Below are positions 1 through 6,165 of a stretch of DNA of 6,165 bases, one piece after another (within the stretch, counting starts at the first letter, position 1; every line of letters begins with the position of its first letter). The stretch spans positions 1-6,165 of the forward strand of contig JABMRG010000091.1 of NCBI GenBank assembly GCA_013202935.1, read 5' to 3'. The translations under genes were made by a program, and so were the position numbers. The notes beneath the pieces were generated by a model. The model searched no databases and had not been told where the DNA came from. It saw nothing but the letters and a program-made list of their open reading frames with translations. Origin of the DNA: Candidatus Omnitrophota bacterium. GTDB lineage: Bacteria > Omnitrophota > Gorgyraeia > JABMRG01.

Positions 1-98
1 GCCCCTTGCGAAGGATGCGCATACTCCACCGCACTGTTTATGCTTATCGCTATAATAAGGATATAGCTAATTGTTTTAAATATTATTCTCTTACTCAT
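1..98 (-). CDS. N-terminus of a probable exported or membrane-anchored protein (3' part outside window)
   Basis: ATG at 98-96 opens a frame that runs 32 codons to the window edge. An in-frame TGA at 107-105, only three codons before it, means this ATG is the first usable start. The peptide begins MSKRIIFKTISYILIIAISI: a basic n-region (Lys3, Arg4, Lys8), then a hydrophobic core at about residues 10-20, then a small/polar stretch ending Ala27-His28-Pro29. That is the layout of a Sec signal peptide or N-terminal anchor. Cleavage after Ala23 or Ala27 is possible, but neither site is ideal. The ribosome-binding sequence is poor: only GAAAGAAG directly against the ATG. The gene follows the giant membrane-protein gene by 79 bases on the same strand, so co-transcription is plausible. 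The mature domain is not visible, so no function can be given. Confidence 0.72.
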   Translation of the reverse strand, partial: MSKRIIFKTISYILIIAISINSAVEYAHPSQG

Positions 99-128
99 CT
101 TCTTTCAAAAGTGTAACGGTCACCGCCA

Positions 129-153
129 TAACCTATTATCTGATAATAGGTTA
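129..153. repeat. Perfect 12-1-12 palindrome in the intergenic gap
   Basis: The half-site TAACCTATTATC (129-140) is followed by one central T (141) and its exact reverse complement (142-153). As RNA it would fold into an 11-bp, mostly A-U stem with a 3-base loop. No run of T follows on either strand (minus continues ATGGCGG; plus continues AAAGCAGG), so it is not a standard intrinsic terminator. It lies 24 bases after the giant gene's stop and 30 bases before the ATG of the downstream gene. This position suits an operator for a dimeric regulator, an mRNA-stabilising or processing hairpin, or a genome-wide dispersed palindrome. The symmetry is certain; the role is unknown. Confidence 0.85.
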
Positions 154-177
154 AAAGCAGGTGAAACGTTCCCTATT

Positions 178-3100
178 TTAAGCAGCGTTGTCTATGGCTA
201 CAATGTGTCTTACGCTACTTCTTAAAGGTGCTGCTCTTTGAAGAACTAGATCACCAGCATCATCCTGAAATAACTCTTCGTCTCCAGGTAAACCTCCTTT
301 ATCACTAGTTGGTCTTAATGACTCTCCAATTTTTTCTGCCACATCTGGAAATAGCGCATTTGACAGTAGTTCAGGAGACATTGGTAACACAACGTTAGCT
401 TTCGGTTCAGATTCTGTGTGGCCGGCTGAGCTCGGTTTTGCATCTTCTATTGGTTTGCTTTCGCCTGTAGCAGCATTATCTTCGGCGCCTTTTCGAATTG
501 GAGATTTAGCTGATGGCTTTTCTGTTTCTCTGTAGTCGTATAAGATTAGCTTACCTCTTCTATTTTTATATATACGAAGTCTTTTGATAGGTGAAAAGAG
601 CCTAATGAAAAATCCCCTTATAGCATTAACTCTGGAATTAAAGGTTTCGATTCCACCTCCATGCAAGGTAACACCTTGCTTATCTGGATCGAGCATTACA
701 AACCTTTTCGTATATCTGTCTGATTCGCTCTCAGAAAGAAAAGGAAGGGATCTGGGGTTAGTCGTGCTTATAGTACGGCCGCTTGAAAACTTAAACAATC
801 TCCTGATAAACGTCTTACCGTTACCATTAGAACCATTTGTAGACTTTTTCCACTCTTCCTTCTTAATAATAAAATTACTATCTGGCTCCTCTAAGACAAG
901 CTTAGAATCTCCTCCAAACCGCGCGTACAAAGGAAATATAAAATGACTTAAGCTAAACACGGGGAGCGCTATCGCGGCAAGGATATAACCTAAAGTTGTT
1001 GTGCCAAATTCAGCGGTTATGATAGTAAAGGCGGAATTTATAAGCCCAAATGAATAGTAGAAGAAGAAAAAGACTATAGAAACCACTAAACAACTAAATA
1101 CTATCTTGACACCGGTACCCAGGTAATCAAAAAACCACCTCTGGTATCCTTTTCGTATAAGCCTGGGGTTATTGCGCACAAGATCCTCGAGCAATTTCCA
1201 CCAGGTTTTATCTTCAATGGTTGAGTGTACTGATATAGTATATACAAAGGCAAGTTGCAAAAAAACAAATGCTACACCAGGGCTTATTCCAAAAAGCAGG
1301 GTAAAGCCTGAAAAGAGAGGTGTTAGCTGAAACGTAAATAATAGGCCACTAAATAAGATAATTATTGCTGCCCATCCCATCTGCCTCTTTAGTATGTTAA
1401 AACTCGTATATCTACGGTCTATGCCTAAGTCACCACGGCTCTTCTGCGATGCCCTCTGGCTGACCTGCATCTTTGCTATCTTATCAATTCTCTCACTTAT
1501 CCAAGGAAGGAACATAACTGTAGTAAGTATAAGTAAGGGGCTCGTGATAAATTGCGAGATATTGAGTGCTTCAAAATCTAACTCACCCATTCTTGAGAAG
1601 ACAAGGCCAACCACTACTAGAAGTATTCCATAAGCAAGTTGATATAACATACTAGCTGTTTCTGCATATTTAAGATTCTTCGCTTCCTGGTCAGGGGCTC
1701 TCTGTGCAGTACGCCACAGAAGAACCCTATCAAGCGTAGAGAGTTTGGCCCTCTTAAACGAATCAAACCCTTTATCCTTACTATCTGCTGATAAATATTC
1801 TGTTACAGAGTTATCTGCTGCCTTACTAAAGCCTGGTAAGGCTTCCTCTGCACCTTCAGCTGCCAGGCCCTGTTCTATCAGTATTATATCGACATCATAA
1901 TCCCTTATTGTGCGCTCAATAGGAAGCTCTATCTTTTCCCCTGCAGATGATGCTTTTATTCTTTCAACCTTTGCGATACGAGCTTTTCTTATTCTTCCAG
2001 GAATTCTACTTTTATAGTAACTTACCCTTATCATACTATCATCTACTCTAACCCCCTCTACATATCCTTCGTCTGGGATCTCCTCTGGTTTTACATAATG
2101 GTATACAGCAAAGGTTTCCTCTCTAACACCATCTTCTATTCTTACACCTAAAAGGTCAAAGCTATATTTCCTCAAGGCCTCTGGTGGTGAATTGGGTATG
2201 AAGAGTGGCCTCTCTTCCAGATCTTTCCTGTGGCCTTCTAGGTCTGAGTGGATATTACCTCTCTGGCTGTTATATACAACAGGATCTCCATGAATATAAA
2301 CAACCCCACCTTTTAAAAGCGTATTTACTGCGTGCGTGCGTGTACGTCGTCCCTGTTCTTCACCCATATCTATAAGTGGGTTATCTTTTGCTTCCTGGAT
2401 AAGTTTTCCATCTACAAATTTTACAACATTGCGCCTATGTAATTCTTCATCCTCTTTAGCCTTCTCTGATGAGATGCCTACTCTATTATCTTCTGAGTTT
2501 ATATCTATATGTCCATCAAAAGCATACTGCCTTATTTCAGCCCGGGTTGTGCCATTATCATCAAAGCGCCATGATTTTTTTACAGGCATCCAAGAAGGGT
2601 GTTTCTCTCCTTCTATAGGGCTTACTAGCTTAACGGCATTATCCAATTCCATTCTTATGCCCAACCTATCAGGATCAACAATCACATAAGGTTCTTCAAC
2701 TCTAAAAAAGCCTTTTTGAACTCTCTCTGTAAAACTTACTTTCTTCCTTGAGATAAGCCTGCTGGGAATAAATTTATCCAGAACCTCTGCAATCCTTAGT
2801 GGGATACCATATAAATTCTTCAATCTGTAATCACGTATTCTCTCAGGCCTAAAATATGGGTTTTCTGATCTTAGGGTAATACCACAATCTTCGAATTTGA
2901 ACCTGTACTCATATCTGTTTTCACTTGCAAAGTATGCGATCTTTTTAACAGTATTATTAGGATCTGAATGTATTATCAGTTTCGAATCAGAATCCTCACC
3001 ATAAAGAAGAGTCAGTATTCTCAAGCCCGGCCTTAAGATAATCCCAATAGGAATAAATATAGCCCAGAATAACCAGGAATCAACAACTGCTACTTTCAGA

Positions 3101-6100
3101 TTCTCTGTAATCGCTATATCTATCATAGGCAGTTTATGCTTAAGCAGCAATGTAACCAAAAGCGTAAGCAGCGTAATAATATTTATAAGATTGCTTCTGA
3201 ATGCCTCAGCACGCCAGAATTTTTCAGCTAAGCCTTTTTTACGTACGTCTGAAAAATGGCTTCTTCCTGTACCATGTTCGCCAATGAGAAAAACGTTGCT
3301 CCAGTCAAAACTTACTGCTATAGGTTCTATTACCTGCCAGATAATGTACATTGATAAGAATAGAGTTATTATAAGGCCGAGTGGTGCTGCTGGCCATATG
3401 TGCCACAGATATATGAAAAAGAGCGGATAGAGCAAGAGGTATAATATCCTTGAAACTAAAATAACCAGGACTCCCCAAGCACCATGGTATCTTCTCAACC
3501 TGATATTAACCTGCTGCTTAATAGCATCTCCTATGCCACCTCCTCTCGCCTTAACAGTTTCTATTTTCGAAAGCGGTTCCTCCATTGTTCTTATGCGCGT
3601 GCCTGACCATAAGAACCCGAAAATTAGAGTAATATTGGTAAGGGCTGTAATAGCAAGGAGACCTATAGCAAGTACACCAAAACCCTGAGCTGTCTCCAGA
3701 ATTGCTGGAAGTAATATCGCCAGAAGCACACCGCTAATAGCTGCAGATGAGAAGTCTGAAATAATCATATTTTTATAAAGGCGGCTATTTTTTACAATGT
3801 TTCTAAATGCCTTATATTTTTCCATATTGACCGGAATCTTTGACCTTTTTTCTTTTTCTAGTACAACCCAATCTTCATCTTCAGCTATCTTGTGGTGGTC
3901 ATATAGACATTCCAATGTATAATCATTCACGTTTCTTTTTCTTACAAGTATGCGGTTATCATGCTTTCCTTTTGATAATTCAGATAATAATACAAACATA
4001 ACGCGAACTATTCTGTAAACTAATCGAGTATCTTTCTTCAGCCATTCTTTGCGCACTCCTAAAGCTACATCATTAAGAAACATAATCCACTCAAAGAGAA
4101 GACTACGCAATGCGAACAGATAATTCAGAGCATATCTCATTAGCCGGTTTTCTGCATTAGACCTTTCTATAAACAGATCTCTTGGGTTTTCCCCTAGTAT
4201 CTCATCTACTCTTAAATGCATATCTTCATCTTTAGAAGATACAACATCTACAATAATACCTCTGTGATGTTTACCATCTACATCCATAGTGCCTCGCCTA
4301 ACACTGGCAATACCCTTTACTCTTGGAACTGTCTCTAATAACGAAGCCCTTTGTTTTTCGGCTGTTTCTTCTTTTTGGTCTTCCAACCTATATATGTGGA
4401 ATCTCCTCTCTCCTTTTTGCCGTGTGCCCATATCTAATTCATAGGCTCTACTATTTTCATCTTCGATTTCTGCAGCTAATTGGCTTTCCGAGCTAATATA
4501 GTGGTATCTACTCATAGGGTCATCTTCCGTCTCTACAACTAACGGTTTATCGTGAAACTCCATTCTCATGCTATCTGCATCATTGACAAGCCTATCCTCT
4601 TCAGCATTATATCTTTTTGCCATGCCATATATCCAGATCGGCTCTCCCTTATAAAGCCTGGCTTGAATATCTACCCCCTCGGCCACAGCTTTGTCAATAG
4701 CTGCTACTACTTCACCATCCTCTCTGTAGAGTTTTTTAATCTCCCCAATCAAATCCTTCTCTTCCTCTTCAGACATCAATTCACCTGCAATAAGCCCTTC
4801 CTTACCTGAAAACGCCGGTAAGAACCATAACAAAAAGTTGATAACAGCAGCCATTCCGCATAAAACAGATATATAAGCTAGGTTTTCGGTCAAACTCATA
4901 AACCATAAGGGTATGGTTGTTGCAAAGGATGGTGCGGACAAATATATGGGGATATAGATCAGCATAGGTGAAAACAATAAAAGGCCCAGGGCAAAAGCTC
5001 TTAGTGACAGCCTTTGGTTCTGAAGTAAACGCGCCTTGGCCTCTTGTGCCAATCCATCAAAGGCATTCTTCCTGCCTTTAAGATAGCCTTTTTCATGCAT
5101 CCATACAGAAAAGGCTGTTATCGCTATATCAATGAATGCGAAAAAGTAAGCAAATGAGACAGGAATAACACCTGCAATAAAAAGCGGAGTTACAATAAGC
5201 CCGGCGATTATTGGGGCAGCGATAATAGTTTTCCATTCCAGGTGCAGTTTCGGTTCACTCTCTCTTCCCGCGCTGGCGGATCTACCAGGATCTTCTGACT
5301 CTGTAGCATGGCCGCCTGGCGCTGTTCTATCTTCGTTTTCCAATCTCTGAGCAACATCATTCCATCTATCTTCATTTTGTAAGATATTCCACAAGAACGA
5401 CTGGTCTTTTGGATCTAATATCTGTCTCCAATGCTTACCTCTATATATGTTCTCTTCAGCAGAAGCAAACGGCAACACAATAGGTCTTCCACCTTGCGAT
5501 AAATCTTCTGGATCTACTAACTCATAATCCAGTATATAGCCTCCTTCTATAACTACAAGATATGTATGGTAATCGCGCTCTTCTATCCATACGAATACTT
5601 CGGCATTAATTGGTTGCCCCCTTCTTGACATACCCTCTCGTTTTAGCCTTCTTTTCACCTCAAGTAAGATGCCTTCACAACTTACATGTAAGTCCTCTTC
5701 TTTTAATGCCTCCCTGTGCCCTATTATAAAATCAGCTGCTTCTTGTACGATATTGCGATAAAATTCCTCTTCTTGTGACAGTGCGTTATCTGATGTACCA
5801 GAAGAAGATGCTTTGGTTGCTTTAAGCGCAGGTGTAGATGGTATAGCTGAGGTAGAATCGGGTTTTTGGGAGGTGGGATCACTCGGAAAATTCTTAAGCA
5901 TCTTTACCTTTGCTTTTATTATATGCTTTAATTCGCTCTCTGGCATAATCTTTAAGAGCTCAGGATTTAGTTTAACAGCTCTCGCTAGGCTTTCTATCGC
6001 TAGACCATCTTTACCCTGCTTAAGATATAGAAAACCTAGATTATAATAAGCGATATGTGATTCAGGATTTGATTTAATAACCTCCAAGTATACATTAATT

Positions 6101-6165
6101 GCATCATTATCTCTGCCTAAACCTGTATAAGCAGCAGCAAGGTTAGCGTGAGCCTGAAAATAACC
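178..6165 (-). CDS. Giant TPR-containing polytopic membrane protein with a duplicated 6-helix module, start outside window (partial)
   Basis: The frame is open from the window edge (first codon GGT at 6165-6163) to a TAA at 180-178, giving 1995 visible residues. A TTG at 6087-6085 could be taken as a start, but it falls inside the second helix of a good TPR, so the real start is further upstream. Order by residue from the edge: TPRs 3-70; Ser/Thr/Pro linker about 94-130; Cys-His-Asp domain about 133-261; acidic/Gly-Ser linker about 277-306; 4 membrane helices 313-451; soluble region about 452-803; 6 helices 804-1046; soluble region to about 1503; 6 helices 1504-1747; small domain to about 1860; low-complexity tail. 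Basic residues cluster in the b-c and d-e loops of the membrane blocks, which by the positive-inside rule places all large soluble parts in the cytoplasm. I recognise no named family. TPRs suggest protein-protein contacts, and a scaffold, sensor or enzyme complex in the inner membrane is possible but unproven. The reading frame is certain; the function is unknown. Confidence 0.95.
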   Translation of the reverse strand, partial: GYFQAHANLAAAYTGLGRDNDAINVYLEVIKSNPESHIAYYNLGFLYLKQGKDGLAIESLARAVKLNPELLKIMPESELKHIIKAKVKMLKNFPSDPTSQKPDSTSAIPSTPALKATKASSSGTSDNALSQEEEFYRNIVQEAADFIIGHREALKEEDLHVSCEGILLEVKRRLKREGMSRRGQPINAEVFVWIEERDYHTYLVVIEGGYILDYELVDPEDLSQGGRPIVLPFASAEENIYRGKHWRQILDPKDQSFLWNILQNEDRWNDVAQRLENEDRTAPGGHATESEDPGRSASAGRESEPKLHLEWKTIIAAPIIAGLIVTPLFIAGVIPVSFAYFFAFIDIAITAFSVWMHEKGYLKGRKNAFDGLAQEAKARLLQNQRLSLRAFALGLLLFSPMLIYIPIYLSAPSFATTIPLWFMSLTENLAYISVLCGMAAVINFLLWFLPAFSGKEGLIAGELMSEEEEKDLIGEIKKLYREDGEVVAAIDKAVAEGVDIQARLYKGEPIWIYGMAKRYNAEEDRLVNDADSMRMEFHDKPLVVETEDDPMSRYHYISSESQLAAEIEDENSRAYELDMGTRQKGERRFHIYRLEDQKEETAEKQRASLLETVPRVKGIASVRRGTMDVDGKHHRGIIVDVVSSKDEDMHLRVDEILGENPRDLFIERSNAENRLMRYALNYLFALRSLLFEWIMFLNDVALGVRKEWLKKDTRLVYRIVRVMFVLLSELSKGKHDNRILVRKRNVNDYTLECLYDHHKIAEDEDWVVLEKEKRSKIPVNMEKYKAFRNIVKNSRLYKNMIISDFSSAAISGVLLAILLPAILETAQGFGVLAIGLLAITALTNITLIFGFLWSGTRIRTMEEPLSKIETVKARGGGIGDAIKQQVNIRLRRYHGAWGVLVILVSRILYLLLYPLFFIYLWHIWPAAPLGLIITLFLSMYIIWQVIEPIAVSFDWSNVFLIGEHGTGRSHFSDVRKKGLAEKFWRAEAFRSNLINIITLLTLLVTLLLKHKLPMIDIAITENLKVAVVDSWLFWAIFIPIGIILRPGLRILTLLYGEDSDSKLIIHSDPNNTVKKIAYFASENRYEYRFKFEDCGITLRSENPYFRPERIRDYRLKNLYGIPLRIAEVLDKFIPSRLISRKKVSFTERVQKGFFRVEEPYVIVDPDRLGIRMELDNAVKLVSPIEGEKHPSWMPVKKSWRFDDNGTTRAEIRQYAFDGHIDINSEDNRVGISSEKAKEDEELHRRNVVKFVDGKLIQEAKDNPLIDMGEEQGRRTRTHAVNTLLKGGVVYIHGDPVVYNSQRGNIHSDLEGHRKDLEERPLFIPNSPPEALRKYSFDLLGVRIEDGVREETFAVYHYVKPEEIPDEGYVEGVRVDDSMIRVSYYKSRIPGRIRKARIAKVERIKASSAGEKIELPIERTIRDYDVDIILIEQGLAAEGAEEALPGFSKAADNSVTEYLSADSKDKGFDSFKRAKLSTLDRVLLWRTAQRAPDQEAKNLKYAETASMLYQLAYGILLVVVGLVFSRMGELDFEALNISQFITSPLLILTTVMFLPWISERIDKIAKMQVSQRASQKSRGDLGIDRRYTSFNILKRQMGWAAIIILFSGLLFTFQLTPLFSGFTLLFGISPGVAFVFLQLAFVYTISVHSTIEDKTWWKLLEDLVRNNPRLIRKGYQRWFFDYLGTGVKIVFSCLVVSIVFFFFYYSFGLINSAFTIITAEFGTTTLGYILAAIALPVFSLSHFIFPLYARFGGDSKLVLEEPDSNFIIKKEEWKKSTNGSNGNGKTFIRRLFKFSSGRTISTTNPRSLPFLSESESDRYTKRFVMLDPDKQGVTLHGGGIETFNSRVNAIRGFFIRLFSPIKRLRIYKNRRGKLILYDYRETEKPSAKSPIRKGAEDNAATGESKPIEDAKPSSAGHTESEPKANVVLPMSPELLSNALFPDVAEKIGESLRPTSDKGGLPGDEELFQDDAGDLVLQRAAPLRSSVRHIVAIDNAA
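181..519 (-). other. Disordered C-terminal tail of the giant protein
   Basis: The last 113 residues are rich in Ser, Pro, Glu, Asp and Lys, with no hydrophobic core. They include SSAGHTESEPK (1912-1922), then a short amphipathic patch (LPMSPELLSNALFPDVAEKI) and a Gly/Asp-rich stretch, and end HIVAIDNAA. There is no sorting signal or membrane anchor at the very end. It may be a flexible tail carrying a short binding peptide. Confidence 0.6.
586..1656 (-). repeat. Duplicated module, copy 2: six membrane helices plus DSKL / DPDxxG / SPI domain
   Basis: Predicted helices lie at about residues 1504-1524, 1538-1556, 1596-1616, 1620-1646, 1686-1709 and 1724-1747, with the same basic b-c and d-e loops as copy 1. 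DSKL recurs at 1753-1756, followed about ten residues on by Asn and KK, as in copy 1. VMLDPDKQGVTL (Asp1826) and RLFSPI (Ser1858) then follow. The distance from the start of helix a to DSKL is about 250 residues in both copies. Copy 2 has a Gly/Asn/Ser-rich loop (SNGNG, about 1778-1782) and a slightly different spacing between DPD and SPI. Confidence 0.7.
1657..2613 (-). other. Soluble region II between the two six-helix modules
   Basis: These roughly 320 residues (1185-1503) follow the SPI motif of module copy 1 and are predominantly polar. Several strand-like stretches suggest beta-rich domains, for example KGGVVYIHGDPVVYN at about 1285-1299 and EETFAVYHYV at about 1349-1358. They are followed by a very basic strip (KSRIPGRIRKARIAKVERIK, about 1385-1404), an SSAG linker at 1406-1409 and a polar helical approach to the next membrane block. 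I see no enzyme signature. Confidence 0.6.
2614..3756 (-). repeat. Duplicated module, copy 1: six membrane helices plus DSKL / DPDxxG / SPI domain
   Basis: Predicted helices lie at about residues 804-823, 829-853, 896-921, 928-951, 992-1009 and 1027-1046. Long basic loops of about 40 residues separate b from c and d from e. Next come DSKL (1060-1063), the strand-like VIVDPDRLGIRM around Asp1164-Pro-Asp, and KLVSPI (Ser1182-Pro-Ile). The same elements recur in the same order in copy 2 at 586-1656. The two copies share too little identity to be a recent DNA duplication; the similarity is at protein level. Confidence 0.7.
3757..4812 (-). other. Soluble region I between membrane blocks 1 and 2
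   Basis: This stretch of about 350 residues (452-803) is highly charged and starts with an acidic helix (MSEEEEKDLIGEIKKLYRED). Later parts alternate strand-like and acidic segments. Two moderately hydrophobic helices at about residues 677-700 (NYLFALRSLLFEWIMFLNDV) and 714-730 (LVYRIVRVMFVLL) are interrupted by charges. They could lie on the membrane surface, or they could be two further weak membrane helices. I see no catalytic motif and recognise no domain. Confidence 0.6.
4813..5229 (-). other. Membrane block 1 (four predicted helices)
   Basis: Hydrophobic segments lie at about residues 313-332, 335-356, 388-409 and 429-451 of the giant protein. The loop between helices 2 and 3 is rich in Lys and Arg (KGYLKGRKNAFDGLAQEAK), which places it in the cytoplasm and gives an N-in/C-in topology. 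The a, b, basic loop, c, d pattern resembles the first four helices of blocks 2 and 3, so this may be a shortened or diverged third copy of the same module. I see no clear shared sequence motifs to confirm that. Confidence 0.85.
5248..5337 (-). other. Low-complexity linker with SAG/ESEPK motif before membrane block 1
   Basis: Residues 277-306 are rich in Gly, Ser, Glu and Pro and contain GGHATESEDP and SASAGRESEPK. Nearly the same wording (SSAGHTESEPK) recurs in the C-terminal tail at 400-432, and ASSAG occurs at the edge of soluble region II. The bases are visibly richer in G and C than the surrounding gene. It is most likely a flexible tether between the cysteine-type domain and the membrane. 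Confidence 0.6.
5383..5769 (-). other. Candidate papain/transglutaminase-fold domain with Cys163, His200, Asp213
   Basis: After the Ser/Thr/Pro linker, a globular segment (about residues 133-261) shows Cys163 at the start of an amphipathic helix (HVSCEGILLEVKRRL). It is followed by two strand-like stretches: DYHTYLVVI, containing His200, and GGYILDYEL, containing Asp213. The order Cys (helix N-terminus), His (strand), Asp (next strand), with 36 and 12 residues between them, is that of the Cys-His-Asp triad in papain-like folds such as transglutaminase-like and NlpC/P60-type enzymes. The segment ends with PIVLPFA and a Trp-rich helix. The codons were checked individually: TGT at 5679-5677, CAT at 5568-5566, GAT at 5529-5527. 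I infer the fold from pattern alone. It could be an inactive relative or an unrelated alpha/beta domain. Confidence 0.4.
5956..6159 (-). other. Two tandem TPR repeats at the visible N-terminus of the giant protein
   Basis: Residues 3-36 and 37-70 are consecutive 34-residue units that match the TPR consensus at the expected positions: Leu9/Leu43, Ala10/Gly44, Tyr13/Tyr47, Ala22/Ala56, Tyr26/Leu60, Val29/Ala63, Pro34/Pro68. The first unit starts at the window edge, so more repeats probably lie upstream. A further helix follows (about residues 71-92). TPR arrays form helical solenoids that bind other proteins. The basic loops of the following membrane helices suggest that this part faces the cytoplasm. 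Confidence 0.93.

Noticed and set aside
129..153. Intrinsic terminator for the giant gene
   Set aside because: The hairpin is perfect but A-U rich, and no U-tract follows it on the minus (or plus) strand.
99..177. Sigma-70-type promoter for the downstream gene in the intergenic gap
   Set aside because: AT-rich hexamers such as TATTAT and GATAAT exist within the palindrome, but I found no -35 element at a suitable distance.
584..946. Plus-strand open frame of about 120 codons, and similar ones at 1394-1633, 2336-2689, 3191-3430, 4552-4809 and 5813-6046
   Set aside because: All lie antisense inside the continuous minus-strand frame, which carries clear TPR and membrane-helix signal. Their translations are Ser/Leu/Ile-rich with no recognisable domain.
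3259..3282. Walker A-like GEHGTGRS in the loop between helices d and e of module copy 1
   Set aside because: Arg replaces the essential Lys, no Walker B follows, the loop runs straight into a membrane helix, and the equivalent loop of copy 2 lacks it.
3460..3535. QQVNIRLRRYHGAW before helix c of copy 1, reminiscent of the QxxRW motif of membrane GT2 glycosyltransferases
   Set aside because: No GT-A nucleotide-sugar domain with DxD and the usual N-terminal strand is visible upstream, and the spacing of QxxRW is not met.

Overview
The window is almost completely filled by one very large gene read on the minus strand. It occupies 178-6165 and is still open at the right-hand edge, so its true start lies outside. 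It is followed, 79 bases past its stop codon, by the first 32 codons of a second minus-strand gene (98 down to 1), which begins with a signal-peptide-like sequence. There is no RNA gene, insertion sequence or CRISPR array, and no convincing plus-strand gene. The plus-strand open frames lie antisense inside the large gene.

The large protein has at least 1995 visible residues. I number them so that residue 1 is the codon at 6165-6163. The order is: two consecutive tetratricopeptide repeats (3-70); a Ser/Thr/Pro-rich linker; a small domain with a Cys163/His200/Asp213 arrangement like that of papain/transglutaminase-fold enzymes; a linker; a first membrane block of 4 predicted helices; a soluble region of about 350 residues; a second membrane block of 6 helices; a soluble region of about 440 residues; a third membrane block of 6 helices; a small beta-type domain; and a disordered C-terminal tail. 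Membrane blocks 2 and 3, with the short domain after each, look like diverged copies of one module. They share helix spacing and the same ordered short motifs (DSKL, DPDxxG, SPI). I do not recognise the whole protein as a named family.

Between the two genes is a perfect 12-1-12 palindrome (129-153) with no U-tract on either side, so it is a possible operator or mRNA hairpin rather than a classic intrinsic terminator.

Organism: bacterial. The gene is intron-free, the base composition is AT-leaning (roughly 40% GC by eye), and ATA, AGA and AGG codons are frequent with the standard code. A giant multidomain membrane protein with TPRs and recurring SSAG / ESEPK-type linkers resembles uncultivated PVC-related lineages such as Omnitrophota. 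That assignment is a weak impression, not a demonstrated one. The two genes share a strand and a short gap, so they may be co-transcribed. The visible sequence does not give a common function.
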